Virus record (IMG/VR): IMGVR_UViG_3300025896_000142
Location: 1 to 28,957 of that record
Source of the DNA: a virus
Strand: one strand, 5' to 3'
Length of the DNA: 28,957 nt
Shown one piece after another: positions 5,488 to 13,786 of this stretch. The notes below the pieces were generated by a model, which saw nothing but the letters and a program-made list of their open reading frames with translations, had not been told where the DNA came from and made no database searches. Position numbers and translations under genes: made by a program. Within the stretch, counting starts at the first letter, position 1; each line of letters begins with the position of its first letter.

Positions 5488-5521
5488 TACTCAACAAGTT
5501 AAAAAACTAAAAAAATAAAAA

Positions 5522-6262
5522 ATGGGATTTAAAGATTTATTTATTGTTAGCGAAGAAACACCTACCGATAAACCAGTAGAACAAACAATACCTAGTCCAG
5601 CACCAACATCTGCTACTAAGTTTCCTAGTTCAACTCCTCAACCAGAGGAAACCAGTTCATTTAGTTCTTTTGGTTTTCCAAAAGCAGAACCAGTGACTGT
5701 TACACCTACATTTACTTCAACACCAACATCTTCTCAAGGTGTAAGTGAAGAACAATTAGCAAAAGCTTTAGCGACATATACCAATGGGTTTGATTCTTTG
5801 AATCAACCTGGATATGATTTCTATGAATTCTATCAAGCCGTTATCGGTGCTGGGGTTGATAACCCGCAGATTTATTCAATGGCATTTGCGATGGGTAATG
5901 GAATGGATAAAACAATTACCAAGAGTAAATTGATTTCTCAATCAGATTTTTATCTAACTGAAATCAATAAGGTTTATAATGATTTCGTAGCCAAAGGTAA
6001 TGCGAAAAGACAAGAAGTTATTGACCAAAAAAATCATGAAAACCAATCACTTATGGGTGAATTGGATTTGATGAAACAACAATTAGACCAATTACAAATT
6101 CAAATTGCTGACCGTCAAAATAAACTATCAGTAATCGATAGCAAATATGGTCCAGTAATTAGTGAAGTTGAAAATAAATTAACAGCCAATAACATGGCTA
6201 AAGATAAGATAGTTAACTCTATCGAACTAGTAAAACAAGGAATTAATAACAATTTAAAATAA
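5522..6262 (+). CDS. Pro/Thr/Ser-rich linker plus coiled-coil protein
   Basis: A 246-residue protein with a short start (MGFKDLFIV), a low-complexity Pro/Thr/Ser-rich segment over residues 12-75, a globular helical middle (75-150) and a coiled coil near 165-245 rich in Gln and Leu. No export signal. It is the first gene of a group leading to a two-membrane-segment coiled-coil protein and the OmpA-fused protein, 10 bases before the next gene, so the pair are probably partners in a membrane-linked assembly. Function is unknown. The layout recalls toxic-anion-resistance (TelA-type) neighbourhoods, but no defining motif is visible. Confidence 0.8.
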   Translation: MGFKDLFIVSEETPTDKPVEQTIPSPAPTSATKFPSSTPQPEETSSFSSFGFPKAEPVTVTPTFTSTPTSSQGVSEEQLAKALATYTNGFDSLNQPGYDFYEFYQAVIGAGVDNPQIYSMAFAMGNGMDKTITKSKLISQSDFYLTEINKVYNDFVAKGNAKRQEVIDQKNHENQSLMGELDLMKQQLDQLQIQIADRQNKLSVIDSKYGPVISEVENKLTANNMAKDKIVNSIELVKQGINNNLK

Positions 6263-6272
6263 AAAAAAGATT

Positions 6273-7406
6273 ATGCAAACACAAACACAAACAGCGACAC
6301 AAACTGCATTTAATGCGAATTTGATGAACCTACCTATGATGAAGAATTATAGTGAGAATGAAATTTCAACAAAGGTTGATACCTTTAGAAAAGGAGAGAA
6401 AAACATGTTCTGGTTCTTTAAATTAGCAGCACTTATCGGTGTTGGTTATTTAACATGGACATACGTGTTACCACCAGTATTCCAAGCAATTGGTCAATTA
6501 TTAGCAGTATTCGCTACGGGTGTATTTATTGTTGCTGGAGTTATTATGGCACCAGTAATTGTTAAGGGTATTCGTGTATTCACAAGAGCAATCCACAAAG
6601 CACTTATCAAGTATGACCCATTTGCACAGTTAGAAATTGAAAGACAAAAAATGCTTACAAATCAACAAACATTTAGAGTAGCAAAACAAAACATTGTGTC
6701 ATTGAAACAAGAAATGGAAGTTGAAGCTGATAGGTCAGAAAAAGAAGCTGAACAAGGTCAAACTAAAATCCTATCTTTGCAAGGTAAAGCTGGAACAATT
6801 AAACAAGCCATGGATGAGATGGTTAAAGAAAAAGGTGTTTCTGCCAAAGGTGAAGATGCTTATGTTGATTATGCTGCTAGCTTACAAAAGTTACTTGCTG
6901 AATCGCAACGTGTGGCTAACCAATTGAACCAATCAAAAGATTTCGTTCAAAAATATGGTTCTCGTGCTAACGTTATGAAGAAAATGGGTCAAAAGCTTAC
7001 ACTAGTTGAAACTGCAATGGATATTAAAATCCAAGACTTTGATGCAACTATCATCATGCTTAAAAAAGACTATGACTTTGGTCAAAAATCAAACGCTGCT
7101 ACGTCTGCCGCTAAATCAGCAATGGGCTTCGCTAAAGGTTGGGAATTTGATTATGCTTTGGATGTTGTTACATCTACGATTGCTGCTGATATCGCAATTA
7201 CTGCTGGTAACTTGAAAGATATCGAAAGTATCACAAGCAACTATACTTTGGATTCTGATGAATTGTATGCAAACTTAAACACTATCGCTGATAAGATTAA
7301 GGTTGGTGCTGACATCATTCCAGATGCTAAACAATACTCTAACCCAGAATACAACTTGTCATCAAGTGACAAATTGAAATCTGGTGGGTTCGGAGATATG
7401 TTCTAA
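6273..7406 (+). CDS. Membrane-anchored coiled-coil protein (377 aa)
   Basis: The polar, Gln/Thr-rich N-terminus (about 45 residues) is followed by two hydrophobic segments around residues 47-68 and 75-98, then a long helical coiled-coil region (about 125-270) and a soluble tail. The coiled coil is likely cytoplasmic and could bind the coiled-coil product of the gene 10 bases upstream. It resembles PspA/TelA-like helical architecture in shape only. The next gene encodes a periplasm-facing OmpA fusion, suggesting a shared job at the inner membrane. No catalytic motif. Confidence 0.8.
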   Translation: MQTQTQTATQTAFNANLMNLPMMKNYSENEISTKVDTFRKGEKNMFWFFKLAALIGVGYLTWTYVLPPVFQAIGQLLAVFATGVFIVAGVIMAPVIVKGIRVFTRAIHKALIKYDPFAQLEIERQKMLTNQQTFRVAKQNIVSLKQEMEVEADRSEKEAEQGQTKILSLQGKAGTIKQAMDEMVKEKGVSAKGEDAYVDYAASLQKLLAESQRVANQLNQSKDFVQKYGSRANVMKKMGQKLTLVETAMDIKIQDFDATIIMLKKDYDFGQKSNAATSAAKSAMGFAKGWEFDYALDVVTSTIAADIAITAGNLKDIESITSNYTLDSDELYANLNTIADKIKVGADIIPDAKQYSNPEYNLSSSDKLKSGGFGDMF

Positions 7407-7590
7407 GAAAAATTTAAAAAAACTGTTCGAGTAAGAATCATGACTCATTATCTGATTTGGAAGTGGTGAACAACTATATTAGTGGGATGGCCGAGCCTAA
7501 ACGAGTAAGAAGGTAGCTAAAAGAGTTTTAGGTCGATGAGGATAGTTTCTCCGATAGCGAAAAAAAAAATAAAAATAATTCATAATAAAT
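7407..7590 (+). other. Non-coding gap with pairing potential
   Basis: About 180 bases without a gene. CCTAAA (near 7494) can pair with TTTAGG (near 7527) and GAGT/ACTC forms a hairpin near 7430. A segment reading GGGATGGCCGAGC looks like a tRNA D-arm start but no T arm follows. An A-run near 7560-7569 precedes the promoter. Possible 3' UTR or small RNA. Confidence 0.35.
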
Positions 7591-7621
7591 TTGGTAGTGT
7601 CAAAAATTAATACTACCTTTG
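7591..7621 (+). promoter_or_regulatory. Bacteroidota-type promoter
   Basis: TTG (7591-7593), 20 bases, TACCTTTG (7614-7621). The -33 surroundings (TTTGGTAGTGTCA) are the same as at 4940, hinting at shared regulation or duplication. Confidence 0.88.
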
Positions 7622-7665
7622 TAGAGTTAAAATTAAATAGTATAAACTAAAAACAAAATTTAAAA

Positions 7666-9480
7666 ATGGGAGCAATCTTCAAACAACCAAAATTAACTAC
7701 CTTAGCTGAGGGGACAATCTTAGCATTAGGTCTAGCAATCGTATTAGGAATCGTTTATTTCGTATCACCTGGATTACGAGTTGCTGTATCAAAGCAATTA
7801 ACTTCATTAAGTATCAATACTGATGAATTAAACAACGTAACGAGTGGTGCCAAGTTACCAACTCCGTCTAATCAGCCATCAACAGCTGTAGCAAACAAAG
7901 GTCTTATCCGTATTGCAGAATATGCATGGAATGGTAACGCTGGTATGATTGTGGCTAATGGTGGTCCACGTACAACTCAAGGTTCTCTTATGGAAGCTTC
8001 TGGTGTTAACTTAGAAATCGTAAGACAAGACATGGTCGGTGGGTTACGTGATATGCAATTAAAATTCGTTGAGGAATTCTCTAAGGGTGCTCAATATCCA
8101 GTATCTGATAAGTCAGCGTTTGGTGTAAGTATTATGGGTGACGGTGTGCCGTTCTATATTACGACTACACAAAAAGCTTTGGATGAAAAATTTGGTAAAG
8201 GTAAATACCACGTACAAGTAATTGGTGCTTACGGTCTTTCATATGGTGAAGATAAATTAATCGGACCAAAAATCTGGAAAGAAAATCCACAATCAATGAA
8301 AGGTGCTGTAATATCTTCTGTAATCGGTGATGGTGACTGGGTTGTTGCAATCAACTATGCTTTCGCTAACAAGATTCCAGTAAATCCAGACCCAAGTACT
8401 TATGATGCTAATGCGATTAACTTCGTACCATCACAAGACGATGACTACATCAACTCTGTAAAAGAACTTATCAAGTCACAAAAAACAGGTTATACTGTTC
8501 CTTTAAAAGTAGTTGAGAATGGTAAATTAACAGGTAAAACAGTTAACCACAAAATTGATGGAGCAACTACATGGACTCCTGGTGATAAAATGGCTTTTGA
8601 TGCTTTGAGTGGTTTCACCGATGTAGTTTCAACTAAAGAGTTTGTTAACCAAATGGCGACAACACTAGTTGTGATTAAAGAATGGGCATTGCAACATGAG
8701 AAAGAAGTTGTTAATATCTTGAAACAAACATATACTGCTTCTAATCAAATCAAACAATATGATGAGTGGGCTGTTAAAGCATCTGAATGTGTTGCTAAAA
8801 CATATGACTTTGAAACACCTAAATACTGGTATGATTTATTCAAAGGTCAAAAAGGTACCAAAGATGGTTTAGATTACAATATCGGTGGTTCAAAAGTATT
8901 CAACTATGCTGATGCAATGCAATACTACGGAATTACAGATGGTAACAACAGATACAAAGCGGTTTATAACCAAGTATCAGTTTACTTGACAGACTTAAAC
9001 CCATGTGGTTTCAATGAAACATGTAAAGATGGTGTTGTACCTTACGAAGATGCGGTTAACTTATACTTCTTGAAATCAGTAACTGATGTTGCTTCTGGTA
9101 AAGCTGATAAAATAACTTATACTGACACTAAAACTAAAGTATTGGCTGATGGTCAATGGAACATTAGCTTTGCAACAGGTAGTTCGGAAATCGCTGGTTC
9201 GGAAAAAGATTTAGAAGCAATCTACAACTTACTAGTACAAGCTGAACAAACCAAGTTAAAAATTGTTGGTCACACAGATAACGTTGGTAACTCTGAATCT
9301 AACTTATCATTATCTAAGGGTCGTGCTAATTCAGTAGTAAACTACTTAACTGGTAGAGGTATTTCTAAAGACCGTTTCCAATTGGTTGATGGTAAAGGTG
9401 ATACTGACCCAGTAGCTGATAACAACACTGCTAGTGGTAAAGCTAAAAACAGACGTGTGGAAATCACTTTGTTAAACTAA
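7666..9480 (+). CDS. Substrate-binding-protein-like domain fused to OmpA peptidoglycan-binding domain
   Basis: 604 residues. An uncleaved-looking membrane segment (about residues 15-40) is followed by a Ser/Thr/Pro linker, a large periplasmic region (about 80-480) that resembles ABC transporter solute-binding proteins of the NitT/TauT/phosphate class, and a C-terminal OmpA-like domain (about 490-604). The OmpA part shows FATGSSEI, the GHTDNVG motif and NRRVEI. The protein would sit in the inner membrane, reach through the periplasm and hold peptidoglycan. A permease and an ATPase of the matching importer class lie 0.5-2 kb downstream, which supports a transport-linked role. Substrate is unknown. 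Confidence 0.88.
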   Translation: MGAIFKQPKLTTLAEGTILALGLAIVLGIVYFVSPGLRVAVSKQLTSLSINTDELNNVTSGAKLPTPSNQPSTAVANKGLIRIAEYAWNGNAGMIVANGGPRTTQGSLMEASGVNLEIVRQDMVGGLRDMQLKFVEEFSKGAQYPVSDKSAFGVSIMGDGVPFYITTTQKALDEKFGKGKYHVQVIGAYGLSYGEDKLIGPKIWKENPQSMKGAVISSVIGDGDWVVAINYAFANKIPVNPDPSTYDANAINFVPSQDDDYINSVKELIKSQKTGYTVPLKVVENGKLTGKTVNHKIDGATTWTPGDKMAFDALSGFTDVVSTKEFVNQMATTLVVIKEWALQHEKEVVNILKQTYTASNQIKQYDEWAVKASECVAKTYDFETPKYWYDLFKGQKGTKDGLDYNIGGSKVFNYADAMQYYGITDGNNRYKAVYNQVSVYLTDLNPCGFNETCKDGVVPYEDAVNLYFLKSVTDVASGKADKITYTDTKTKVLADGQWNISFATGSSEIAGSEKDLEAIYNLLVQAEQTKLKIVGHTDNVGNSESNLSLSKGRANSVVNYLTGRGISKDRFQLVDGKGDTDPVADNNTASGKAKNRRVEITLLN

Positions 9481-9500
9481 CAGAAACATAAACTTACAAA

Positions 9501-9532
9501 AATCCTTAACACATAGTTAGGGATTTTTTTTT
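9501..9532 (+). terminator. Intrinsic terminator
   Basis: AATCCTTAAC (9501-9510) pairs with GTTAGGGATT (9516-9525), loop of five, then a T-run. It separates the OmpA fusion gene from the ABC genes. Confidence 0.92.
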
Positions 9533-9565
9533 ATGTAAAAATTAGGTTATATCAAATATTAGTTG

Positions 9566-9573
9566 TACCTTTG
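9566..9573 (+). promoter_or_regulatory. Promoter -7 element, weak -33
   Basis: TACCTTTG at 9566-9573, but the expected TTG 20 bases upstream reads TAG (9543-9545). The site is well placed for the gene at 9602 and may be weaker than the others in the window. Confidence 0.7.
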
Positions 9574-9601
9574 TTGAGTAGAAATTATAAAACACTTAAA
9601 A

Positions 9602-9928
9602 ATGAAAGAAACTAGATTTTTAGCACATGTAGAAAATAAAGGTTTTTATGCTGATGAACAACCAAACTATCAATTTTCTTATACACATGACGAGTTAAAA
9701 GCAAAACCTTATAAAACTATGGATGGTGTTACCAATATCTTAGAAAGATGTGGTGATAAGAATGGAAAAAGAACCATAGTAAAAGTTGAACGCCAAATCA
9801 CAATCATCGAAAAAACAGCTTTTAAAGGTTCTATAAGAGCCAAAAAGAAAGAAGTAGATTTGGAAGCTGTTAGACAACAAATGATTAAAGACCGAGAAGC
9901 ATATAAATTAACACTTAAAAAAGATTAA
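9602..9928 (+). CDS. Unknown small protein, 108 aa
   Basis: A charged, soluble protein beginning MKETRFLAHVENKGFYADE with a Lys-rich C-terminal helix. No recognised motif. Its stop codon is directly followed by the ATG of the ABC permease gene with no gap, so the two are translated together and this protein may assist the transporter. Function is unknown. Confidence 0.75.
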   Translation: MKETRFLAHVENKGFYADEQPNYQFSYTHDELKAKPYKTMDGVTNILERCGDKNGKRTIVKVERQITIIEKTAFKGSIRAKKKEVDLEAVRQQMIKDREAYKLTLKKD

Positions 9929-10699
9929 ATGAAAAGATTATTTAAACCGTTTGAGAGTCTTAAAGGCTCTAGTAAAACGACAATACTAACATCATGGTTA
10001 GTAATTCTATTAACGTTTTGGGGACTTAACAGTTTTGGTGATACTCACCTTTTCCCAACACCACTACAAGTATTGCATGGATTAAAAGACCTTTGGGCCG
10101 ATGGGTTGGTCGTTCACATTGCAAGTTCAATTTGGTTATGCAGTCAAGCTGTAATGATTTCCATCGTGATTTCACTTATGTTTGCTTATTCATCTGCAAT
10201 TCCATTCTTTAAACCAGTTGGTACATTCATATCTAAGCTTAGATATCTACCTTTGACTGGTATCGCATTTTACATTGCAATTCTTATCAATGATGCTAGA
10301 ACACTTCAAGTCTGGGTTCTTGTTGTTTTTATGACAACATTCTTAACTACAAGTCTTATGCAAATGATTAAAGATATTCCAGAAGAAGAATTCGACCACG
10401 CTAGGACATTAGGTTGCAGCAGATGGGAATGTTTATGGGAAGTTGTAATCAAAGGTCGTATTGACTACGTATTTGAATTGGTTAGACAAAACTTGGCAAT
10501 CGTATGGATGATGCTTGTAACCGTTGAATCTATCCTTGTGGCCGCTGGTGGACTTGGATTCCTTATCAAGAACAATGATAAATTGGGTGATGCTGGTAAA
10601 GTAATCGCATTGCAAATCATAATCGTAGTTGTAGGTTTAACCTTAGACTTCATTATCACAAAATTAAGAAAATTAATCTTTAGATATTCAAATTACTAA
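9929..10699 (+). CDS. ABC transporter permease, NitT/TauT (SsuC/TauC) type
   Basis: 256 residues with about six hydrophobic segments. It carries the permease signature for ATPase docking (EAA loop) near residues 152-172, reading EEEFDHARTLGCSRWECLW, including the typical A-R-T-L-G-C-S core. The family imports nitrate, sulfonates, taurine, aliphatic amines and thiamine precursors; the ligand cannot be told from the permease. Gene order small protein, permease, ATPase with tight spacing is a standard importer operon, which is very unusual for a phage genome. Length is normal for the family. Confidence 0.92.
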   Translation: MKRLFKPFESLKGSSKTTILTSWLVILLTFWGLNSFGDTHLFPTPLQVLHGLKDLWADGLVVHIASSIWLCSQAVMISIVISLMFAYSSAIPFFKPVGTFISKLRYLPLTGIAFYIAILINDARTLQVWVLVVFMTTFLTTSLMQMIKDIPEEEFDHARTLGCSRWECLWEVVIKGRIDYVFELVRQNLAIVWMMLVTVESILVAAGGLGFLIKNNDKLGDAGKVIALQIIIVVVGLTLDFIITKLRKLIFRYSNY

Positions 10700-10702
10700 A
10701 CT

Positions 10703-11524
10703 ATGAGTTATAAAGCTGAACAAACGTTATTATACGTTAAAGACCTAAGTGCTGGTTACGATGGAAAAACAATCCTTAAAGATGTTTCTTTTGAAGAAAA
10801 AGACATCATAAGACAAGGACATGAATCAACTGGGCAAGTAATTGCTTTTATTGGTCGTTCTGGTAGAGGTAAATCTACCTTATTCAAAACACTAACTGGT
10901 TTATTGAAACCATTAAGTGGTCAAATGCTTATTAGTGACTTAACTACCGATGTTGCTGACGATGCAAAGAACTTGTCAGAGGGCGACATAGGGTTTGTAG
11001 ACCAAAAATACACCCTTTTTAGACACAAAACCATCACACAGATTTGTGAGTATGCTTTGAGAAAATCAACGCTTACAAAGGCTGAAAAAGAGGCTCAGAT
11101 TAAAGAGTATCTAACTGATTGGGGATTATTGGAACACAAAGATAAATATTCTTGTGAATTATCTGGTGGTCAAAGACAAAGAACTGCAATCATTGAGCAA
11201 ATGCTTTCATCTAAACACTTTATGATTTTGGATGAACCGTTCTCTGGGTTGGATGTTGGTAACATCGAAAAAGTGAAAGAATCATTTCTTAGAATTGGTA
11301 AAAGCAATGAATACAATACAATTATCTTTTCGACACATGATTTAAGACTTGCTGCTGAATTGGCAGATAGTATTTATATTGTTGGGTTTCCAGAAGGTGA
11401 AACATCGTATTCAACGATAGTTAAACACTACGACCTTAAAGCAATGGGGTTAGCGTGGGAACCATATGGTAATGGTCATAGAGAGTTGGTTAAAGACATG
11501 AAAGAATTGCTACTTAAATCATAA
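10703..11524 (+). CDS. ABC transporter ATP-binding protein
   Basis: 273 residues with all nucleotide-binding motifs: Walker A GRSGRGKST near 50-58, signature LSGGQRQR near 153-160, Walker B FMILDEPFSG near 172-181 and the switch histidine in STHD. The Walker A reads G-R-S-G-R-G-K-S-T. It is the partner of the permease three bases upstream and would power import at the inner membrane. All catalytic residues are intact, so it is expected to be active. The stop overlaps the ATG of the following gene. Confidence 0.95.
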   Translation: MSYKAEQTLLYVKDLSAGYDGKTILKDVSFEEKDIIRQGHESTGQVIAFIGRSGRGKSTLFKTLTGLLKPLSGQMLISDLTTDVADDAKNLSEGDIGFVDQKYTLFRHKTITQICEYALRKSTLTKAEKEAQIKEYLTDWGLLEHKDKYSCELSGGQRQRTAIIEQMLSSKHFMILDEPFSGLDVGNIEKVKESFLRIGKSNEYNTIIFSTHDLRLAAELADSIYIVGFPEGETSYSTIVKHYDLKAMGLAWEPYGNGHRELVKDMKELLLKS

Positions 11525-11844
11525 TGGTAGTAGTAAGTAGAAGAACCATTCGATTCTTTGAATGGGTATTGAATAGTGAGGGGATAAGAGGGTTAGCTTT
11601 CTTTCCCTTCATATTTATAGGTGATGCAAGTGATATATATCCAGAGCTAATAAATCACGAAAAGATTCATTTAAGGCAGCAATTAGAGCTAGGAATCTTA
11701 CCATTTTATATATGGTATTTGATAGCTTTGTATCGAGTTGGTTATATGAATATTTCATTTGAAAAAGAGGCTTATGCCAATGAAAATAACTTGACTTATC
11801 TTAAATCCAGGTGTATCTTTGGATTTAGAAAGTATTTAAAGTAA
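11524..11844 (+). CDS. Putative HExxH metallopeptidase-like protein
   Basis: A 106-residue protein with HEKIH at residues 45-49, matching the zinc-binding HExxH signature, and a downstream FEKEAYANE stretch that could supply the third ligand. Two hydrophobic segments flank the motif (about 22-33 and 56-68). Small HExxH proteins of this design occur in Bacteroidota and their phages, but no substrate is known. It overlaps the ABC ATPase gene by one base and probably belongs to that operon. Confidence 0.7.
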   Translation: MVVVSRRTIRFFEWVLNSEGIRGLAFFPFIFIGDASDIYPELINHEKIHLRQQLELGILPFYIWYLIALYRVGYMNISFEKEAYANENNLTYLKSRCIFGFRKYLK

Positions 11845-11902
11845 TGGTGGGGTACCAATAAAACCAAAAAATAACATATTTATAAACAAAAACAAAGACA
11901 AG

Positions 11903-12088
11903 ATGAAAAAAATGATTTTCGCATTAGCTTTATTAGTAGCAGTATCTTTTACTTCATGTAAAAACGATGTAACAGCTACTGATGCAACTGCTACTGATTC
12001 TACAGCTGTTGCTACTGATTCAGTTAAGGTTGACACTACAGCTACTTCTGTTGATACCACTAAGGTAGCAAAAGATTCTGTAAAGTAA
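11903..12088 (+). CDS. Small Thr/Ala/Asp-repeat lipoprotein
   Basis: 61 residues: a lipoprotein signal MKKMIFALALLVAVSFTSC with the lipidated cysteine at residue 19, then a low-complexity tail of near-repeats of T-D-S/T-A-T-x. Such short acidic lipoproteins are common in Bacteroidota envelopes and in their phages. It would be displayed on the inner or outer membrane; a decoy or receptor-masking role is only a guess. No clear promoter upstream; a hairpin (12097-12120) follows it. Confidence 0.78.
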   Translation: MKKMIFALALLVAVSFTSCKNDVTATDATATDSTAVATDSVKVDTTATSVDTTKVAKDSVK

Positions 12089-12096
12089 TTTAAACT

Positions 12097-12120
12097 GGTA
12101 ATGAGTTGATTCGCATTACC
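12097..12120 (+). terminator. Hairpin without T-run after lipoprotein gene
   Basis: GGTAATG (12097-12103) pairs with CATTACC (12114-12120). There is no following T-run, so it may stabilise the mRNA end or weakly attenuate transcription. The rest of the gap to 12194 holds nothing recognisable. Confidence 0.45.
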
Positions 12121-12194
12121 TTGTTCTAGAAAATAAGATGTCGTACATTTAATTGAGAGTGTGGGATATGTCCTAAAATAAAACAAAATGGATA

Positions 12195-12644
12195 GTGAAG
12201 AGAATAGTGACGAGAAAAGCGATGGGGACAGTATGTCTGATGATAGCGACTTTTCTAAACCCATTTGGGTTCGACATTTTAGTTTACAAACTGACACAGT
12301 TAACAAACGACTATTGGAGTACAATGCACGTTCTTTATGGGTTGGCATTCCTATCATTTTTATTGTCTTATGCCTTCTTTAAAATAGGTAAAAAAGCAAT
12401 AGGAAATTTATTGATAACGTTAGCGTTATTTTTAAACCCGTTAGGTTATGATATTGTAGTATATGGTATAATGACATTAACACATGATTACTGGATGACA
12501 ATGAGCATCATGTATGCTCTGGCTGCAACATTCTTTGGTATTTTTATGTATCTATATAGAATAAACCCAGTTGAATTATTCAAGTATCACGCAAAAGAAA
12601 CGCACACAAAAATTACTAATAAAATCAAAAAAAATGACAGATAA
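12195..12644 (+). CDS. Membrane protein with internal duplication
   Basis: Up to 149 residues from GTG 12195; an ATG at 12222 (residue 10) is an alternative start. There are four hydrophobic segments in two tandem units: the first reads FLNPFGFDILVYKLTQLTND and then YW, the second FLNPLGYDIVVYGIMTLTHD and then YW, clear copies of each other. The C-terminal 25 residues are basic and cytoplasmic. A two-fold repeat of a two-helix hairpin suggests a dimer-like membrane protein. Function unknown. Its end overlaps the start of the UVR-motif gene. Confidence 0.78.
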   Translation: MKRIVTRKAMGTVCLMIATFLNPFGFDILVYKLTQLTNDYWSTMHVLYGLAFLSFLLSYAFFKIGKKAIGNLLITLALFLNPLGYDIVVYGIMTLTHDYWMTMSIMYALAATFFGIFMYLYRINPVELFKYHAKETHTKITNKIKKNDR

Positions 12645-13056
12645 ATTTGACGAACTTTTTAATGACTTCTTAGGGAAGAACAATAAAAAAAAGATTTTAA
12701 GAAAAGACGCTAAGAATAAAGAATTCGATGCTGAAAAAGAAGAACAAATCAAAGGTCTTATCAACATGTTAGACAATATCGAACACGTAGATAGTATAGA
12801 TGAGCAACTAGGTGAACCAGATAAGATAGAAACATTTGAGGAAGATGGGTTCCATTTTGAGAAAAGAACATGGTACGCTTTCGGTGGTGAATTGGTAAAA
12901 GTGGTGATGGTTGACATTCCACATACAATAATAAGCCCAGAAAAACCTGTGTTTTCTCAAACACTTGAAGAATTATTAGCTGAAGCTGTAGATAATGAAA
13001 ACTACGAAATAGCAGCAAACATAAGGGATGATATTAAAAAACAAAAAAAAAATTAA
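12634..13056 (+). CDS. UVR-motif protein, 140 aa
   Basis: The start is placed at ATG 12634 (MTDKFDELFNDFL) rather than at an upstream TTG at 12571, because this ATG overlaps the previous stop in the usual way. The C-terminal ELLAEAVDNENYEIAANIRD matches the UVR motif shared by UvrB, UvrC and McsA, a helical hairpin used for protein contact. The N-terminal part is Lys/Glu-rich and the middle contains a small beta-rich section. It may bind a host UvrB/Clp-type partner, which is inference. No catalytic residues. Confidence 0.78.
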   Translation: MTDKFDELFNDFLGKNNKKKILRKDAKNKEFDAEKEEQIKGLINMLDNIEHVDSIDEQLGEPDKIETFEEDGFHFEKRTWYAFGGELVKVVMVDIPHTIISPEKPVFSQTLEELLAEAVDNENYEIAANIRDDIKKQKKN

Positions 13057-13074
13057 AAAAAAGTCATAAAAAAC

Positions 13075-13105
13075 TTGACTTATATTAAAAAAAGTAGTAC
13101 CTTTG
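13075..13105 (+). promoter_or_regulatory. Bacteroidota-type promoter
   Basis: TTG (13075-13077), 20 bases, TACCTTTG (13098-13105); drives the short frame at 13171. Confidence 0.88.
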
Positions 13106-13170
13106 TATAACTTTTAAGAATAAGAGTATATTTATTAGAAACGAGGTAAAACTCACAAATAAAAAAAATT

Positions 13171-13269
13171 ATGAAAACAACAGCAACATATCAAACGAAA
13201 CAGTATCAACCTAAAGGCGGAACGCCTCAAGGGACGACTGGGTATGTCATGTTGAAGGATATGATATAA
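13171..13269 (+). CDS. Short peptide gene, 32 aa
   Basis: ATG 13171 to TAA 13267-13269, starting MKTTATYQTKQYQPKGG. It has its own strong promoter, an A-rich start context and a strong terminator 30 bases after the stop, so it is a self-contained unit. It is polar with Gly/Thr/Gln repeats and resembles nothing I know. It might instead be a leader peptide or a small regulatory RNA with incidental coding capacity. Confidence 0.55.
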   Translation: MKTTATYQTKQYQPKGGTPQGTTGYVMLKDMI

Positions 13270-13301
13270 GGATAGAAAAATACGCAAGTATTAATTTATA
13301 C

Positions 13302-13336
13302 AACCCAGTTAGAGAAATCTAGACTGGGTTTTTTTA
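13302..13336 (+). terminator. Intrinsic terminator before the tRNA array
   Basis: AACCCAGT pairs with ACTGGGTT and, inside, TAGA with TCTA around a GAAA tetraloop (one bulged G), followed by a T-run. A strong terminator directly before the tRNA array means the tRNAs need either read-through or an unrecognised promoter. Confidence 0.92.
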
Positions 13337-13350
13337 TGTTCAAAAATTAA

Positions 13351-13423
13351 CTAGATGTGGGAAAGTTGGAAATCCGCTACACTTGGACCGTAGAGACCGC
13401 AAGTTCGAGTCTTGCCATTTAGA
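13351..13423 (+). tRNA. tRNA-Pro (TGG), first copy
   Basis: Acceptor CUAGAUG/CAUUUAG with C1-G72 and A73, both typical of Pro; D stem GGA/UCC; T stem GCAAG/CUUGC. Loop CUUGGAC gives anticodon UGG, but the innermost anticodon pair is A-C. A second copy with the same acceptor lies 130 bases downstream, and both are preceded by AAAATTAA. Confidence 0.82.
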
Positions 13424-13481
13424 CTGTCAGACCGTTATTAATTCATAGACCGTGTGCAACGGAGCGTAGAATTAAAATTAA

Positions 13482-13569
13482 CTAGATGTGAAGGCAATTG
13501 GAAGCCGACTCGATTTGGAATCGAGAATTGTTTAAAAGCATTATGCGGGTTCGAGTCCCGTCATCTAGA
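13482..13569 (+). tRNA. tRNA-Pro (TGG), second copy with long variable region
   Basis: Acceptor CUAGAUG/CAUCUAG, C1-G72, A73, anticodon stem CUCGA/UCGAG perfect around UUUGGAA (anticodon UGG), T stem GCGGG/CCCGU. The variable region is 19 bases and can form a hairpin (UGUUU/AAGCA), although Pro tRNAs normally have about five. Confidence 0.85.
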
Positions 13570-13637
13570 CGAGAAGAGACTGTTACTGATTCATAGGGGC
13601 CCATACGAAGTAAGTGTCTGCATAGAATTAGAATTAT

Positions 13638-13709
13638 TGGGATATAATGTAACGGTTAGCATTACTGGTTTTGAGCCAGTCCGTCTAGGTTCGAATCCTA
13701 GTATCCCAA
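13638..13709 (+). tRNA. tRNA-Gln (TTG)
   Basis: Canonical: acceptor UGGGAUA/UAUCCCA with the U1-A72 end typical of Gln, anticodon stem ACUGG/CCAGU with loop UUUUGAG (anticodon UUG), T stem CUAGG/CCUAG, A73. Confidence 0.95.
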
Positions 13710-13718
13710 CATAGATAA

Positions 13719-13778
13719 AGAGTGATTTCAGCAAGTAAACAAAAACAAACTTTTAATTTGAAACAACATATCACTCTG
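13719..13778 (+). repeat. Inverted repeat spanning a tRNA spacer
   Basis: AGAGTGAT (near 13719) pairs with ATCACTCT (ending near 13778), enclosing the Gln-Tyr spacer. The loop begins with UUUCAGCAA, the same motif found before the tRNA-Asn 3' half. Confidence 0.55.
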
Positions 13779-13786
13779 TTCTTAAT

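Noticed and set aside
7480-7560. tRNA-Ser/Leu-like start GGGATGGCCGAGC
   Set aside because: No T arm or matching acceptor strand lies within a plausible distance on either side, even allowing permutation.
7525-7570. Hammerhead ribozyme
   Set aside because: GATGAG and CGAAA occur, but stems I-III do not form around them in the required order.
12188-12382. Alternative acidic reading frame starting at ATG 12188
   Set aside because: It overlaps the membrane protein frame, whose internal duplication extends almost to its N-terminus, showing that frame to be real; the acidic composition arises from reading the same DNA out of frame.
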